NCBI GenBank assembly: GCA_021806545.1
Contig: JAJZXI010000003.1
Span: 1-55,999, forward strand
Direction: 5' to 3'
DNA length: 55,999 nt
Source of the DNA: Actinomycetes bacterium
GTDB taxonomy: Bacteria > Actinomycetota > Acidimicrobiia > Acidimicrobiales > Acidimicrobiaceae
Shown: positions 47,124 through 55,886 of the stretch, piece after piece
Numbering within the stretch: position 1 is the first letter of the stretch
Layout: each line of letters opens with the position of its first letter
The notes under the pieces: generated by a model
What the model was told of the DNA's origin: nothing
The model's input: only the letters and a program-made list of their open reading frames with translations
The model's database searches: none
Translations under genes and position numbers: made by a program

Positions 47124-47880
47124 CCAGCACCGCCAAGGCCCGTGCTGGGTAATCGGTCACAATCGTGTCAAATCCCATGTCTCGCATCCGGCGAAGATCC
47201 TCCTCTTGGTTGACGGTCCACACCCATACCGCAATGTCCTGCCGATGAGCCCACGCGACAAGCTCAGGCGTGAGGTATTCGACCCCCATCAACCTCACTG
47301 GAAGCGACAGAACACGGTACTCGGGTTGCGAGAGCACCCCGTTATGGAAATTCTGATACCAACCGATCGACTCGTTACTTGAGGCGGCGGTTACGATCGC
47401 GGGGAAGAGCGATCGAAAACGTCTCAATGGTGCGTCGAGAAACGAAGCAACCACCACCCGGTGCGTTGCTCGGTACCCCTCGATCACACTACCAACCTTC
47501 TCTTCAACCCATGACTCGGGGCCAAGGTCCTCCTTGATATCGATGGAAACCATCGCATCCCCGGAGAGGGCCAACACCTCGCCGAGCGTCACAACCTCTA
47601 CCCGTGTTGATGCAGACCCATTGGAGAGATCGACATCGGCGCGCAACTGGTCGACGGTAAAGTCGTGGATCCAGCCGAAGGCATTTGTCGAGGGATCGAG
47701 CCTGTCGTCATGAAAAACCACCAGCTCACCGTCGGCGGTTGGGTGGACGTCAAGCTCGAGATCGACCCCGAGTTCGAGGGCTGCCCTGCGGAACGCCTCC
47801 CCCGAAGAGGCTACCGCCTCCCCCATGCCCCCGCGGTGCGCCGCAATACGCACCATGTGTGGTTGGGATATCGCGGTCAT
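47116..47880 (-). CDS. glycerophosphodiester phosphodiesterase
   Basis: 254 residues from the ATG at 47880 (GGAG ribosome site). IAAHRGGMGEAVASSGEAFRRAALELGVDLELDVHPTADGELVVFHDDRLD contains the HRG and EDVxxTxDG-like catalytic residues in sequence pieces; WVWTVNQEEDLRRMRDMGFDTIVTDYP is the C-terminal signature. No signal peptide is seen. It hydrolyses glycerophosphodiesters to glycerol-3-phosphate. The longer upstream frame, with no homology, was not used. Confidence 0.88.
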
Positions 47881-48139
47881 GTCAGATCTCCAAATGATGA
47901 GCGACGGGCCCAAACTGTATGGCTGCCGGTTGTCCTGGAATCGTCCTTTCTCATATCTAAGAGAGGCTAGCGTGAAACACCATCGGGACGCGGAGCTGCC
48001 TCCAGGGGTAAGTCCGCAAACACATCGAACAGAATCTCCAGGGGCACATGACAGCTCAAGAGACCGCCCAGTCGCCACTCGCCCGTCGCGCCGTACAGTC
48101 TCTCATTTCATTGATGTTTATCCGCTACCAAAAGCGGTG

Positions 48140-49168
48140 TCAGTGAAGTTTCGTTTCCAATCCTCGGATGCTCCAAAGGGAGGTTAGCCCGACTGTGACA
48201 GGGCGTCGCTCCTTCGCGAGGCGTAGCTTCTCAGCGTCGCCGGGTTTAAGACCCCAGCGAGCTTCAAACCTTGGGTCAAGGCGTTGGAGGACGGTCTGCC
48301 TACTGGCGTATGGATATTGCAACCCCTGCGAACGTCGCAGGGATATAGTGCGCGATCCATTGGTGTCAGCATTGAGACGCTTGTTACAGAATCCGCAGAC
48401 AAAGTGTGGACCCTTGCGATTGTGGTTGGAGACAAACCCACACCCCGAGCACTCACGACTCGTATGGGCGGGATTGACCTCGTGTATCTCGATGCCTTGG
48501 GTCTCAGACATCGACTTAAGCTTTTCTTTGACGGCTGCTCTTGCTGCTCTGGTGAGTATGCGGTTCATCCTTCTGGACAAGTGGCCATTCCGAAGGTCAA
48601 GGGTCTCGAGTGTGATTGATTTTATCCCGTATCGCTTGACCAGTCGGTTGAGGATTCTGCCAACCTCGTTGCGCACGTACTCGCGGATTCTCTGGTTGAA
48701 CTTACGATAGCGGGCGTTCGTCTTTGGTTTGATCCCTCGACGTTGTAGTTCGACGTTGATCTTGGTCAGTTGGGCATCCACTTTGCGCAGCCACGGATAG
48801 AACTGTCTGCCTAGCTGATCTCCAAGATCGCTGGCGAACATGGAGTTGAGACCCCAGTCAAGACCGATGTCTTTGCCTGTCGTGACCGGCGCGGCTCTGT
48901 TGGATCGTTTGACAAGCGTGACTTTGAGCGCTCTATCCCGAGATATCGTAACCTGTGCGAAGTTCGACAGCTCGCCAGGCGCATCATCGAAGAACTGGTT
49001 TTTCTTTAATGGAACCCATACAGGATGACCCACGTCCAGCATTGAGATATGGACCCAAAGAGGCATCCGCGCCGACGGGTGAAGGCCAACTACTGGTAGC
49101 CCGTTCAAGCACTGAAAAGATCGCGCCGCGTTGCCGTACGAGAGAGGGCCATGGGTGCCGTCGAGCAC
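48140..49168 (-). mobile_element. tnpB: 5'-truncated TnpB nuclease gene
   Basis: 342 residues from a GTG at 49168; an upstream TGA closes the frame with no better start. All RuvC-like residues are visible: D100 in GKDIGLDWGLNS, E188 in SITLETLDLRN and D268 in LNADTNGSRTISL. The zinc-ribbon Cys are C240, C243, C258, C261. The usual N-terminal DNA-recognition region is reduced or missing, since ordinary TnpB proteins are longer and begin with a helical segment. No TnpA is adjacent. It is therefore a decayed element with its catalytic core preserved. It differs clearly from the first TnpB tail at 1-585. Confidence 0.85.
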
Positions 49169-49193
49169 CCTCGGGCGACTAGAATCCCGAGGG
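49168..49193. repeat. inverted repeat between tnpB and the next gene
   Basis: CCCTCGGG and CCCGAGGG form an 8-bp perfect stem around a 10-nt spacer, between the divergent tnpB start and the ATG at 49195. It could be a transposon-end hairpin or an operator. Confidence 0.55.
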
Positions 49194-49194
49194 A

Positions 49195-49788
49195 ATGCTC
49201 GATCATCTCTTTCTTCGCTTCATAGCCTCACTCAAAGCCTCCCTCAACTCTTCGATGCTTGAGCGAGCCGGGCTGGAGGAGCAGCTGCACAATGACTTAA
49301 TGCTCGGAGATCTCACCTTCGAGACGTCGTACAGCCTGCCAGGCGAGGCCTCCCCTCCTCGCGTACGCGCCGACTTAACCGTAGAGTGGCCAACATGGAG
49401 TCAAGGTTCGTATCGAAGCTGGGCGATCGGGGACGGTATCGAAGATCCAATCGAGATCGTCATCGAAGTCGCCCTCAGGTTCACCGGACTTGGTGAGCTC
49501 CCAACAACACCGCTCCAACTCCTTACCCACCTGCCGCGGCACTCAACCCAGACTATTTTGAACGCTCCTATGGAGCTGCAGCGTGTCACCGTCGAGACGA
49601 GCTACGACATCACCACCGACGACTCCGAATTGAGTGCAGAGGTCGTCTACGAAACGACCTGCACTTTTGACGAGCAGCTGATCGATGACGAAGATCGAGT
49701 GCAGCAGGCACTCCACCAACTCACCGGTTGGATCTCCTCGGTCCTCGTGCAAGCCAGCGATATTCCCCTAACATATCTTCAACTCTGA
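49195..49788 (+). CDS. hypothetical protein
   Basis: 197 residues, acidic, soluble, not recognised. Its sequence alternates beta-like stretches (FETSYSL, VTVETSYDI, AEVVYETTCTF) with short helices, so an all-beta or barrel fold is possible. It starts 1 bp after an inverted repeat and lies 91 bp before the Lgt-family gene on the same strand. A hairpin GAGCGC-CAAA-GCGCTC overlaps its stop (49787-49802). No partner or function is evident. Confidence 0.65.
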   Translation: MLDHLFLRFIASLKASLNSSMLERAGLEEQLHNDLMLGDLTFETSYSLPGEASPPRVRADLTVEWPTWSQGSYRSWAIGDGIEDPIEIVIEVALRFTGLGELPTTPLQLLTHLPRHSTQTILNAPMELQRVTVETSYDITTDDSELSAEVVYETTCTFDEQLIDDEDRVQQALHQLTGWISSVLVQASDIPLTYLQL

Positions 49789-49878
49789 GCGCCAAAGCGC
49801 TCTGGCTTGCTGACTACGGATACCCGTGGAGTTGGTTTAGACTTGCGGTGGATAAGGAGCGATGGGAGGTAACGTGAC

Positions 49879-50691
49879 GTGAAGCCGATACCAATTGAGT
49901 TTCACATCGGCCCGCTAGTGCTTCATACGTACGGCTTTGGCCTAGGGATTACCTTCTGGTTCGCCTACTGGTATTTGAGTCGGCGCTTCCATCGCTATGG
50001 ACTCTCGACAACCTGGCTCGAAAAATCCTTTATTTGGATCATCGTCATGGCCGTCATCGGCGCACGGATCGTGCACTGCGTTGCCCATACCGGTTATTAT
50101 CTCGCCCACCCGCTCCTGGTATTCGCGGTATGGCAGGGAGGACTCTCGTCCTACGGGGGTATCGCCGGGGGTTTGATCGTCGCGCTCTGGGCACTACACA
50201 AGTACAATCCAGAGATCTCGTTCCGTACCGCGGCAGACGTGACCGTTCCCGTTCTCCTCGCCTCATGGGCCATAGGGCGACTCTTGGGCCCACAGCTCAT
50301 GTACGCGGGTGGTGGTCACCCTACTACCGCGTGGTATGGGATGCAATATGCGGGAGAGGTCGGCAATCGCATCCCGGTTCCGATCTTTCAGTCGCTGGAG
50401 ACGACTGCCACCTACGTCATAGTGCTCCAACTTGCCCGGCTCTATCCCAAGTGGAAGATGCCGGCACTCTCGCTAGCGGTGACCGCCTACGGGATCTGGT
50501 CGATCGGCCGTTTCTTCGACCAGTATCTGTGGCTTGCCGTCCCGCGCGTCTGGGATGCAGTGGAGGTCTTCGCCTTGATCAGTCTGGCGGCATCAATCGT
50601 AATCTTGATTGTTCTCCTGCAACGACGAGGTAAGGACGACACTATCGTGGCTACCCCTCGGCCGCTTGAGGTCGCCGACTCCCATGGCTGA
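49879..50691 (+). CDS. prolipoprotein diacylglyceryl transferase family (Lgt), divergent
   Basis: 270 residues with about seven membrane helices. GPLVLHTYGFGLGI, GARIVHCVAHTGYYLAHP and GGLSSYGGIAGGLI match the Lgt core, but the GGxSFHGG His is replaced by Tyr and the signature GRxxNxxNxE reads GRLLGPQLMY, so residues considered essential in E. coli Lgt are not obvious. PVPIFQSLE is a weak match to the family's H-P-x-x-xYE segment. It may be a divergent or different acyltransferase. It begins with GTG after GGGAGG and overlaps pncB by 8 bp. Confidence 0.7.
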   Translation: MKPIPIEFHIGPLVLHTYGFGLGITFWFAYWYLSRRFHRYGLSTTWLEKSFIWIIVMAVIGARIVHCVAHTGYYLAHPLLVFAVWQGGLSSYGGIAGGLIVALWALHKYNPEISFRTAADVTVPVLLASWAIGRLLGPQLMYAGGGHPTTAWYGMQYAGEVGNRIPVPIFQSLETTATYVIVLQLARLYPKWKMPALSLAVTAYGIWSIGRFFDQYLWLAVPRVWDAVEVFALISLAASIVILIVLLQRRGKDDTIVATPRPLEVADSHG

Positions 50692-51994
50692 CCAGAGCGC
50701 CCTGTTTACCGATCGCTATGAACTCACGATGCTCGAGGCCGCGCTTCACAGTGGGATCGCCTCTCGTAGAGCGACCTTCGAGATCTTTGGACGCGGGCTC
50801 GGCGCTCGCGGCTACGGGGTCATCGCAGGCCCGGCAAGGATCGCGAAGCTACTCGATCGCTTCACCTTTACCGAGACCGAACTCGACTATCTCGAGCGCA
50901 ATTCGATCTGCTCGAAGGAGACGCTCAGTTACCTCGCGAGCCTGCGCTTTTCTGGGTCCATATTCGCCTATCCAGATGGTGAGATCTACTTTCCTTTTTC
51001 GCCAGTCCTCCGCGTCGAAGCAAGCTTCGCTGAGGGACTTATCCTAGAGACCCTCCTGCTCTCAGTGCTGAATTTCGACTCCGCGATAGCGACCGCTGCC
51101 TCACGGATGGTGCTCGCGGCACAAGGGAGGACGTTGATCGAGATGGGTACGCGCAGGACCAACGAACATGCAGCCCTAGTCGCCGCGCGCGCAGCTTATA
51201 TCGCTGGCTTTGCAGCAACATCAAATCTCGCGGCTGGGCTCGAATACGCGATACCTACCGCTGGCACGATGGGACACGCGATCGTTCTGGCTCACGACAG
51301 TGAAGCAGCGGCCTTTTGCGCACAGAAGGCGGTGATGGGCGAGGACACCACTGCGCTCGTAGACACCTACGATACGATGAACGGCATCCGCACCGCGATC
51401 GAAATCTTTGGGCCATCCCTCGGCGCGATCCGCATCGACTCCGGTGACCCAGCCAGTACCGCCGCGCAAGCTCGTCAACTCTTGGACTCGCTGGGTGCGA
51501 CTAAAACCCAGATCATCGTCTCCGGTGACCTTGACGAGGATGCGATCAAACATCTCAATGTCGCTCCAATTGACGGTTTCGGTGTCGGCACGAAGTTGGT
51601 CACCGGGTCAGGCGTACCCACGGCCGGTTTCGTGTATAAGCTCGTTGCGATCGAGCGCAACGGTGAGCGCGTTGGAGTAGCCAAGCAGTCCGAAGCCAAA
51701 ACCTCTGATGGGGGAGCCAAGACCGCCTATCGGCGAACACGAGGGAAACGAGCGATCGAGGAGTTCTCGCTCGATCCAGCCGCTGTCATCGCGTCGACCT
51801 CCTCCGATGAACTCCGTGAACTTCAGATACCGATCGTGTCCGACGGTGAGGCGGTCATTGTCGACGACCTCGAACGCTGGCGTCGCCTTCACCGGGAGTC
51901 ACTCAGCGAGTTCGGACCAACTCACGAGATCCTGAACACGCCGTCGCCCCTACTTATGTGTCGCTATATCGGACCAGGAACGCTTGGCGGCTAG
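50684..51994 (+). CDS. pncB: nicotinate phosphoribosyltransferase
   Basis: 436 residues. FTDRYELTMLEAALHSG is the start motif; EMGTRRTNEHAAL, GTMGHAIVLAH, DTYDTMNGIRTA and IRIDSGDPASTAAQ are family signatures. It makes nicotinate mononucleotide in NAD salvage, which supplies NAD for LigA and NDH-2. It starts at 50684 within the end of the Lgt-family gene; an in-frame upstream start is unsupported. Confidence 0.93.
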   Translation: MADQSALFTDRYELTMLEAALHSGIASRRATFEIFGRGLGARGYGVIAGPARIAKLLDRFTFTETELDYLERNSICSKETLSYLASLRFSGSIFAYPDGEIYFPFSPVLRVEASFAEGLILETLLLSVLNFDSAIATAASRMVLAAQGRTLIEMGTRRTNEHAALVAARAAYIAGFAATSNLAAGLEYAIPTAGTMGHAIVLAHDSEAAAFCAQKAVMGEDTTALVDTYDTMNGIRTAIEIFGPSLGAIRIDSGDPASTAAQARQLLDSLGATKTQIIVSGDLDEDAIKHLNVAPIDGFGVGTKLVTGSGVPTAGFVYKLVAIERNGERVGVAKQSEAKTSDGGAKTAYRRTRGKRAIEEFSLDPAAVIASTSSDELRELQIPIVSDGEAVIVDDLERWRRLHRESLSEFGPTHEILNTPSPLLMCRYIGPGTLGG

Positions 51995-52019
51995 TCAAAC
52001 TCAGAGAGGGGAACCGCGT

Positions 52020-53243
52020 GTGCCTATTGAGATGACGTCACTAGAGGAAGCAGGCCTCTATCGGCCGCAGGTGGAGCGGTTGACCGCCCACCTGGAGCAC
52101 TACGTCGACACCGGCAAAATCCCTGGATTTGCGCTGCTGATCGCGAGAGACTCAGCGGTGGCGCTCCGTCATAACTATGGGATGGCCGACCCTATAGCGC
52201 AGGCGCCGATCCAGGACTCCACTCTCTACCGGATTTATTCGATGACCAAGCCTATTACGTCGGTCGCTCTCATGACATTAGCCGAGGCTGGGCTCATCGA
52301 CCTACAAGACGAGGTCGGTGCGTACATTCCATCCTTCAACAACATCAGAGTCCTTGATGGAGGCTCAACGCTGGATCCCCTGTATCGACCGGCTACTGAG
52401 CCAGTCCGTGTCTGGCATCTCCTCACACATACGGCAGGCCTGACCTATGGCTTCCAGAATCAAACTATCCTTGACGCCTTCTACCGTCAGCACGTCTCAG
52501 AGTTCAACCTGCCCGAGGACACCACGCTCGAGGAGTTAGTGGATCGCTATGCCGACCTCGGCCTCCTGTTCGACCCAGGCCACGGGTGGAATTACTCGGT
52601 CGCCACCGATGTCGTTGGCAGGCTCATCGAGGTCATCACCGGCCAACCATTGGCAAGCTATCTCCGCCAGACGATCTTTGAACCTCTGGGGATGAGCGAC
52701 ACCACCTTCGAGCTCGATACGGATCAACTCGAACGCGTGGGGGCTCTCTTCCTCCGAACCACAGCACAGACCACACAGCGCCTTGGTGGAGCCGTTCCAG
52801 AGCGACGCGTTTCCCCGGTTGACCTGGGCGGAGGCGGCCTCTTTTCCACCATCGAAGACTACCTCCACTTTGCGCTGATGCTGATGAACCGAGGGACCTT
52901 CGATGGGAGACGAATCCTTGGACCTCGCATCGCCGACCTCATGACAACCAACCACTTGCCAGGAGGTGTGGACGTCGTCGATCTGTGCCGCTACCGGCCC
53001 CAACCAATCAACCAGCCAGGTGAAGGCTTTGGCCTAGGAGTCTCGATCGCAACCAACCCTACAGCCGCCAAAAACTTCGCCCTCCAAGGTGAGTTCGGCT
53101 GGGGCGGAATGGCGAGCACCAACTTCTTCGTTTCACCGAAAGACCAGCTGGTGGTCATCTTTATGACCCAACTGATCCCCTCGAGCGCCTACGCATTCGG
53201 TCATGAGATCCACCGACTCCTAGTCCCGGCCCTTACGAGCTAG
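52020..53243 (+). CDS. serine hydrolase, beta-lactamase / esterase family
   Basis: 407 residues from a GTG at 52020 preceded by GAGAGGGG; an upstream in-frame start overlaps pncB. SMTKPITS contains the SxxK nucleophile, and WNYSVATDVVGRL has the YxN-like Tyr motif, both of class C beta-lactamase / EstB proteins. FGLGVSIATNP and WGGMASTNFFV lie near the third motif. No signal peptide is evident, suggesting a cytosolic esterase or peptidase-like enzyme rather than an antibiotic-resistance enzyme. Confidence 0.85.
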   Translation: MPIEMTSLEEAGLYRPQVERLTAHLEHYVDTGKIPGFALLIARDSAVALRHNYGMADPIAQAPIQDSTLYRIYSMTKPITSVALMTLAEAGLIDLQDEVGAYIPSFNNIRVLDGGSTLDPLYRPATEPVRVWHLLTHTAGLTYGFQNQTILDAFYRQHVSEFNLPEDTTLEELVDRYADLGLLFDPGHGWNYSVATDVVGRLIEVITGQPLASYLRQTIFEPLGMSDTTFELDTDQLERVGALFLRTTAQTTQRLGGAVPERRVSPVDLGGGGLFSTIEDYLHFALMLMNRGTFDGRRILGPRIADLMTTNHLPGGVDVVDLCRYRPQPINQPGEGFGLGVSIATNPTAAKNFALQGEFGWGGMASTNFFVSPKDQLVVIFMTQLIPSSAYAFGHEIHRLLVPALTS

Positions 53244-53321
53244 TACGACGTCGTCTCTCGGTATGGTTGTCGAGCCTTCACCGGCGCAGTGCAACCGACA
53301 TAGCGGAACGTTAATCTCCGC

Positions 53322-53924
53322 TCATCCGGCCACTGGCGGATCGAGCAGCAAGACAAACTTTGCGATATCGACACGTCGTGCCTCCTCTGGAGTCTCCTCG
53401 TACCCGTGTGCTCGGGCCGTTGCCAGCTCAGCCAGCTGATCGAACAGCTGGTCGAGCTCGGTCAACTCCGCAACGGTGAGCCAACCAGTCCCTTCGGAGA
53501 GTCCGCAGACGTCCCGCCACGGTGAGGGGAGCTGTGTGGCAAATCGTCGATGCGCGCGATAGCGCTCCACAATTGCGTTGGTCACCTGTTCCGCAAGTGC
53601 GTTGAAACCTGTGGTCACCTCGCCAGCGTCATCAGCAACGGTGATTCCAAGGTATTTCAGACGCCAAGGGTGCTCGCGACGGCTCGACACCTTGACCGCC
53701 TCGACGAAGTCGTGTTTGGCAAGCTGGCGCAGATGGAAGGAGCAGTTCGCTGCTGTCGTACCAAGTGTGCGCGCAGCCTCGGCCGCCGTAAGAGTGTCGT
53801 GCTGTCCCAATAGGTCAATCAGCGCCAGGCGCAACGGATGTGCCAGCGCCTTGATCGCACCGACGTCGTCTATCACTCGACTCGGGATCATCCCCTCTCT
53901 TTGATCATCACCACGGTGATCCAT
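53322..53924 (-). CDS. ArsR-like winged-helix regulator
   Basis: 200 residues from the ATG at 53924, which follows GGAGG. The winged helix is IKALAHPLRLALIDLLGQHDTLTAAEAARTLGTTAANCSFHLRQLAKHDFVEAV (in pieces). No metal-binding Cys pair typical of ArsR/SmtB is visible, so it may sense something else. A helical C-terminal domain of about 110 residues follows. It lies 149 bp downstream of the glutamate decarboxylase gene on the same strand, and could regulate it. Confidence 0.8.
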   Translation of the reverse strand: MDHRGDDQREGMIPSRVIDDVGAIKALAHPLRLALIDLLGQHDTLTAAEAARTLGTTAANCSFHLRQLAKHDFVEAVKVSSRREHPWRLKYLGITVADDAGEVTTGFNALAEQVTNAIVERYRAHRRFATQLPSPWRDVCGLSEGTGWLTVAELTELDQLFDQLAELATARAHGYEETPEEARRVDIAKFVLLLDPPVAG

Positions 53925-54073
53925 CGTCTTCAACCTCCATGCACTGTGACCCAGTGGCCCGTCCCCATGCACGACAGGCCACCAAAGGGCAAAACGATGC
54001 GACACCGCCAACACTGTATTGGCAGGTCACCCGCTTGCTAGTATGGGCTTTACCCTACTGCAGCGATGCCACC

Positions 54074-55474
54074 TTAGTGGTGAAAACCGTTCACCTGTGA
54101 CGATGTTGGCATTGGTGAGTCCAGCACATCCAGCTCACGAACCGCCCGTTTGATGTCGTCGACAAACACCGCAGCGAGATCGCTACGAAAACCATTGCGC
54201 AACACCGCCCGCATGATCAGCTCATCAGCAAGGTTGTCAGGCATGGGGTAAACAGGCACCTGCCAACCTCGCTCGCGCAGCTTGGATGACAGATGGTGTA
54301 GGTTCCAGTTTGGGTTCGAATCAGCCGTCTTCATCCAGGCCACCACCGGCAATTCACTACCCCGCGCGAGCACTGACATCGAAGGAAGCTCATCGAGGCC
54401 GGCAGCAATGATAGCCGCGGTCTGTTGGGATCCACGCTGAACTCGACGATACCCTTCGAATCCCAAGCGGACGAGATTGTAGTACTGGAGCAGAACCTGC
54501 GCTCCAGGGCGTGAAAAATTGAGTCCAAAGGTCGGCATCTCGCCACCCAAGTACGAAACCTTGAAGATTAGCTCTTCGGGTAACAGTTCCTTGCTTCGCC
54601 ACAGGACCCAGCCAAGCCCGGGATAGACCAATCCATACTTGTGTCCTGAAGTATTGATCGAGTGAACGCGAGCCAAAGAAAAGTCCCACACGAGGTCAGG
54701 TTGGAGAAACGGGGCCACGAAGCCACCGGAAGCGGCATCGACATGAATCGGGATATCAAGCTCTGAGGCGGCCGCGAGACCGTCGAGGGCCCGAGCAATC
54801 TCGGCAATAGGCTCGTAGATGCCGGTGTAGGTGACACCAAGGATCGGAACCACTCCGATAGTTCGCTCATCGACTACTTCCAAGACGCCACGAGGGGTGA
54901 GGTAGGGCTCCTCGCGGGTGATCGGCACGTACCGCGGCTCGACCTCGAAGTAGTTGGCAAACTTCTCCCACACCACCTGTACAGAGGAGCTGAATACGAT
55001 GTTGGGACGCTCCGTATCCTTGCCCAGGGCTCGCCTCTTGGCCATCCAACGTCGCTTGAGCGCAAGCCCGGCCAACATACAAGCCTCCGAAGAGCCCGTC
55101 GTCGAAGTACCGATGACGTTCGATGGATCCGGCGCGTGCCAGAGATCGCCAATCATTGCAATACATCGATCTTCGATAGCCGCAGTCTGAGGATACTCGT
55201 CCTTATCGACAATATTCTTGTCGACCGCCTCGAGATAGAGCTGGTCCGCCTCTGGCTCCATCCATGTCGTTACGAAGGTCGCGAGGTTGAGGCGTGCCGA
55301 CCCATCAAGATCGATCTCGTCGCTGATCATCTGATAGGCAGCACGGGCACTCATGCCGTCCTGAGGCATCTGGTACTTTGGAATTTCATGATCTTCACCG
55401 TCAGCGTAGATCGGATTGATTTTGATTCCCTCAGACATTTCGTTGGCTTCATGGTTTCCACTGAGTCGGGTCAT
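54074..55474 (-). CDS. gadB: glutamate decarboxylase
   Basis: 466 residues, PLP-dependent. SINTSGHKYGLVYPGLGW contains the PLP Lys; IPIHVDAASGGFVAPF and GTSTTGSSEACMLAGLALKRRW are the other family motifs. The ATG follows AAGGAGGAC. It converts glutamate to GABA and consumes a proton, an acid-tolerance reaction. No glutamate/GABA antiporter is visible, so whether it acts in pH homeostasis or GABA metabolism is open. Confidence 0.95.
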   Translation of the reverse strand: MTRLSGNHEANEMSEGIKINPIYADGEDHEIPKYQMPQDGMSARAAYQMISDEIDLDGSARLNLATFVTTWMEPEADQLYLEAVDKNIVDKDEYPQTAAIEDRCIAMIGDLWHAPDPSNVIGTSTTGSSEACMLAGLALKRRWMAKRRALGKDTERPNIVFSSSVQVVWEKFANYFEVEPRYVPITREEPYLTPRGVLEVVDERTIGVVPILGVTYTGIYEPIAEIARALDGLAAASELDIPIHVDAASGGFVAPFLQPDLVWDFSLARVHSINTSGHKYGLVYPGLGWVLWRSKELLPEELIFKVSYLGGEMPTFGLNFSRPGAQVLLQYYNLVRLGFEGYRRVQRGSQQTAAIIAAGLDELPSMSVLARGSELPVVAWMKTADSNPNWNLHHLSSKLRERGWQVPVYPMPDNLADELIMRAVLRNGFRSDLAAVFVDDIKRAVRELDVLDSPMPTSSQVNGFHH

Positions 55475-55779
55475 CTATCGTCCTCCTTGGGACCAGACTA
55501 GCAACGACACCTCGGTAGACACTGAGCGGCCTGATTCTCATCGCAAACTCCTCCCCAGCGCTCACTGAGACCGTTTCCCGCGCTGTCGTTTGGTCGGCCT
55601 AGCTCATCAACAATAACTCCAGTATGACAAGCGCACCTCCACCGCCACTGAACCTCGGGCGTGGTTCGCTTGGAGGTTAGTCACCTACGAAATCCATGTT
55701 GACCAGGCTCCTCAGATTTGAGTGGGGATTTTTGTCAGTCCTAACCACGCGTCAGAGGTGAGTCTGGGGAAAATGCAGA
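55475..55779. other. gene-free stretch before IS21-type element
   Basis: No convincing gene is seen; start and stop patterns do not form a coherent frame. AACCTC and GAGGTT (55651-55678) form a 6-bp inverted repeat. The left boundary of the insertion sequence probably lies near 55750-55780 but cannot be placed without a known terminal sequence. Confidence 0.6.
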
Positions 55780-55821
55780 TTTCGAAGTTTTCGGACACCC
55801 GTTTCGGAGTTTTCGGACACC
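55780..55821 (+). repeat. IS21-type left-end direct repeats
   Basis: TTTCGAAGTTTTCGGACACC and its 19/20 match TTTCGGAGTTTTCGGACACC lie 22 bp apart, upstream of istA. Such repeated transposase-binding sites are typical of IS21-family ends. Confidence 0.75.
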
Positions 55822-55886
55822 TAGCGAAGGTGGGCCACTGAGGTAGCCATACTGAATCGGACAACGAGTTTGCCGAGGAGGTAGTC

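Noticed and set aside
53302-53322. AGCGGA/TCCGCT hairpin between the serine hydrolase and the ArsR-like gene as terminator
   Set aside because: The stem is only 6 bp with a 9-nt loop, has no T-run and overlaps the regulator's stop, so it is not convincing.
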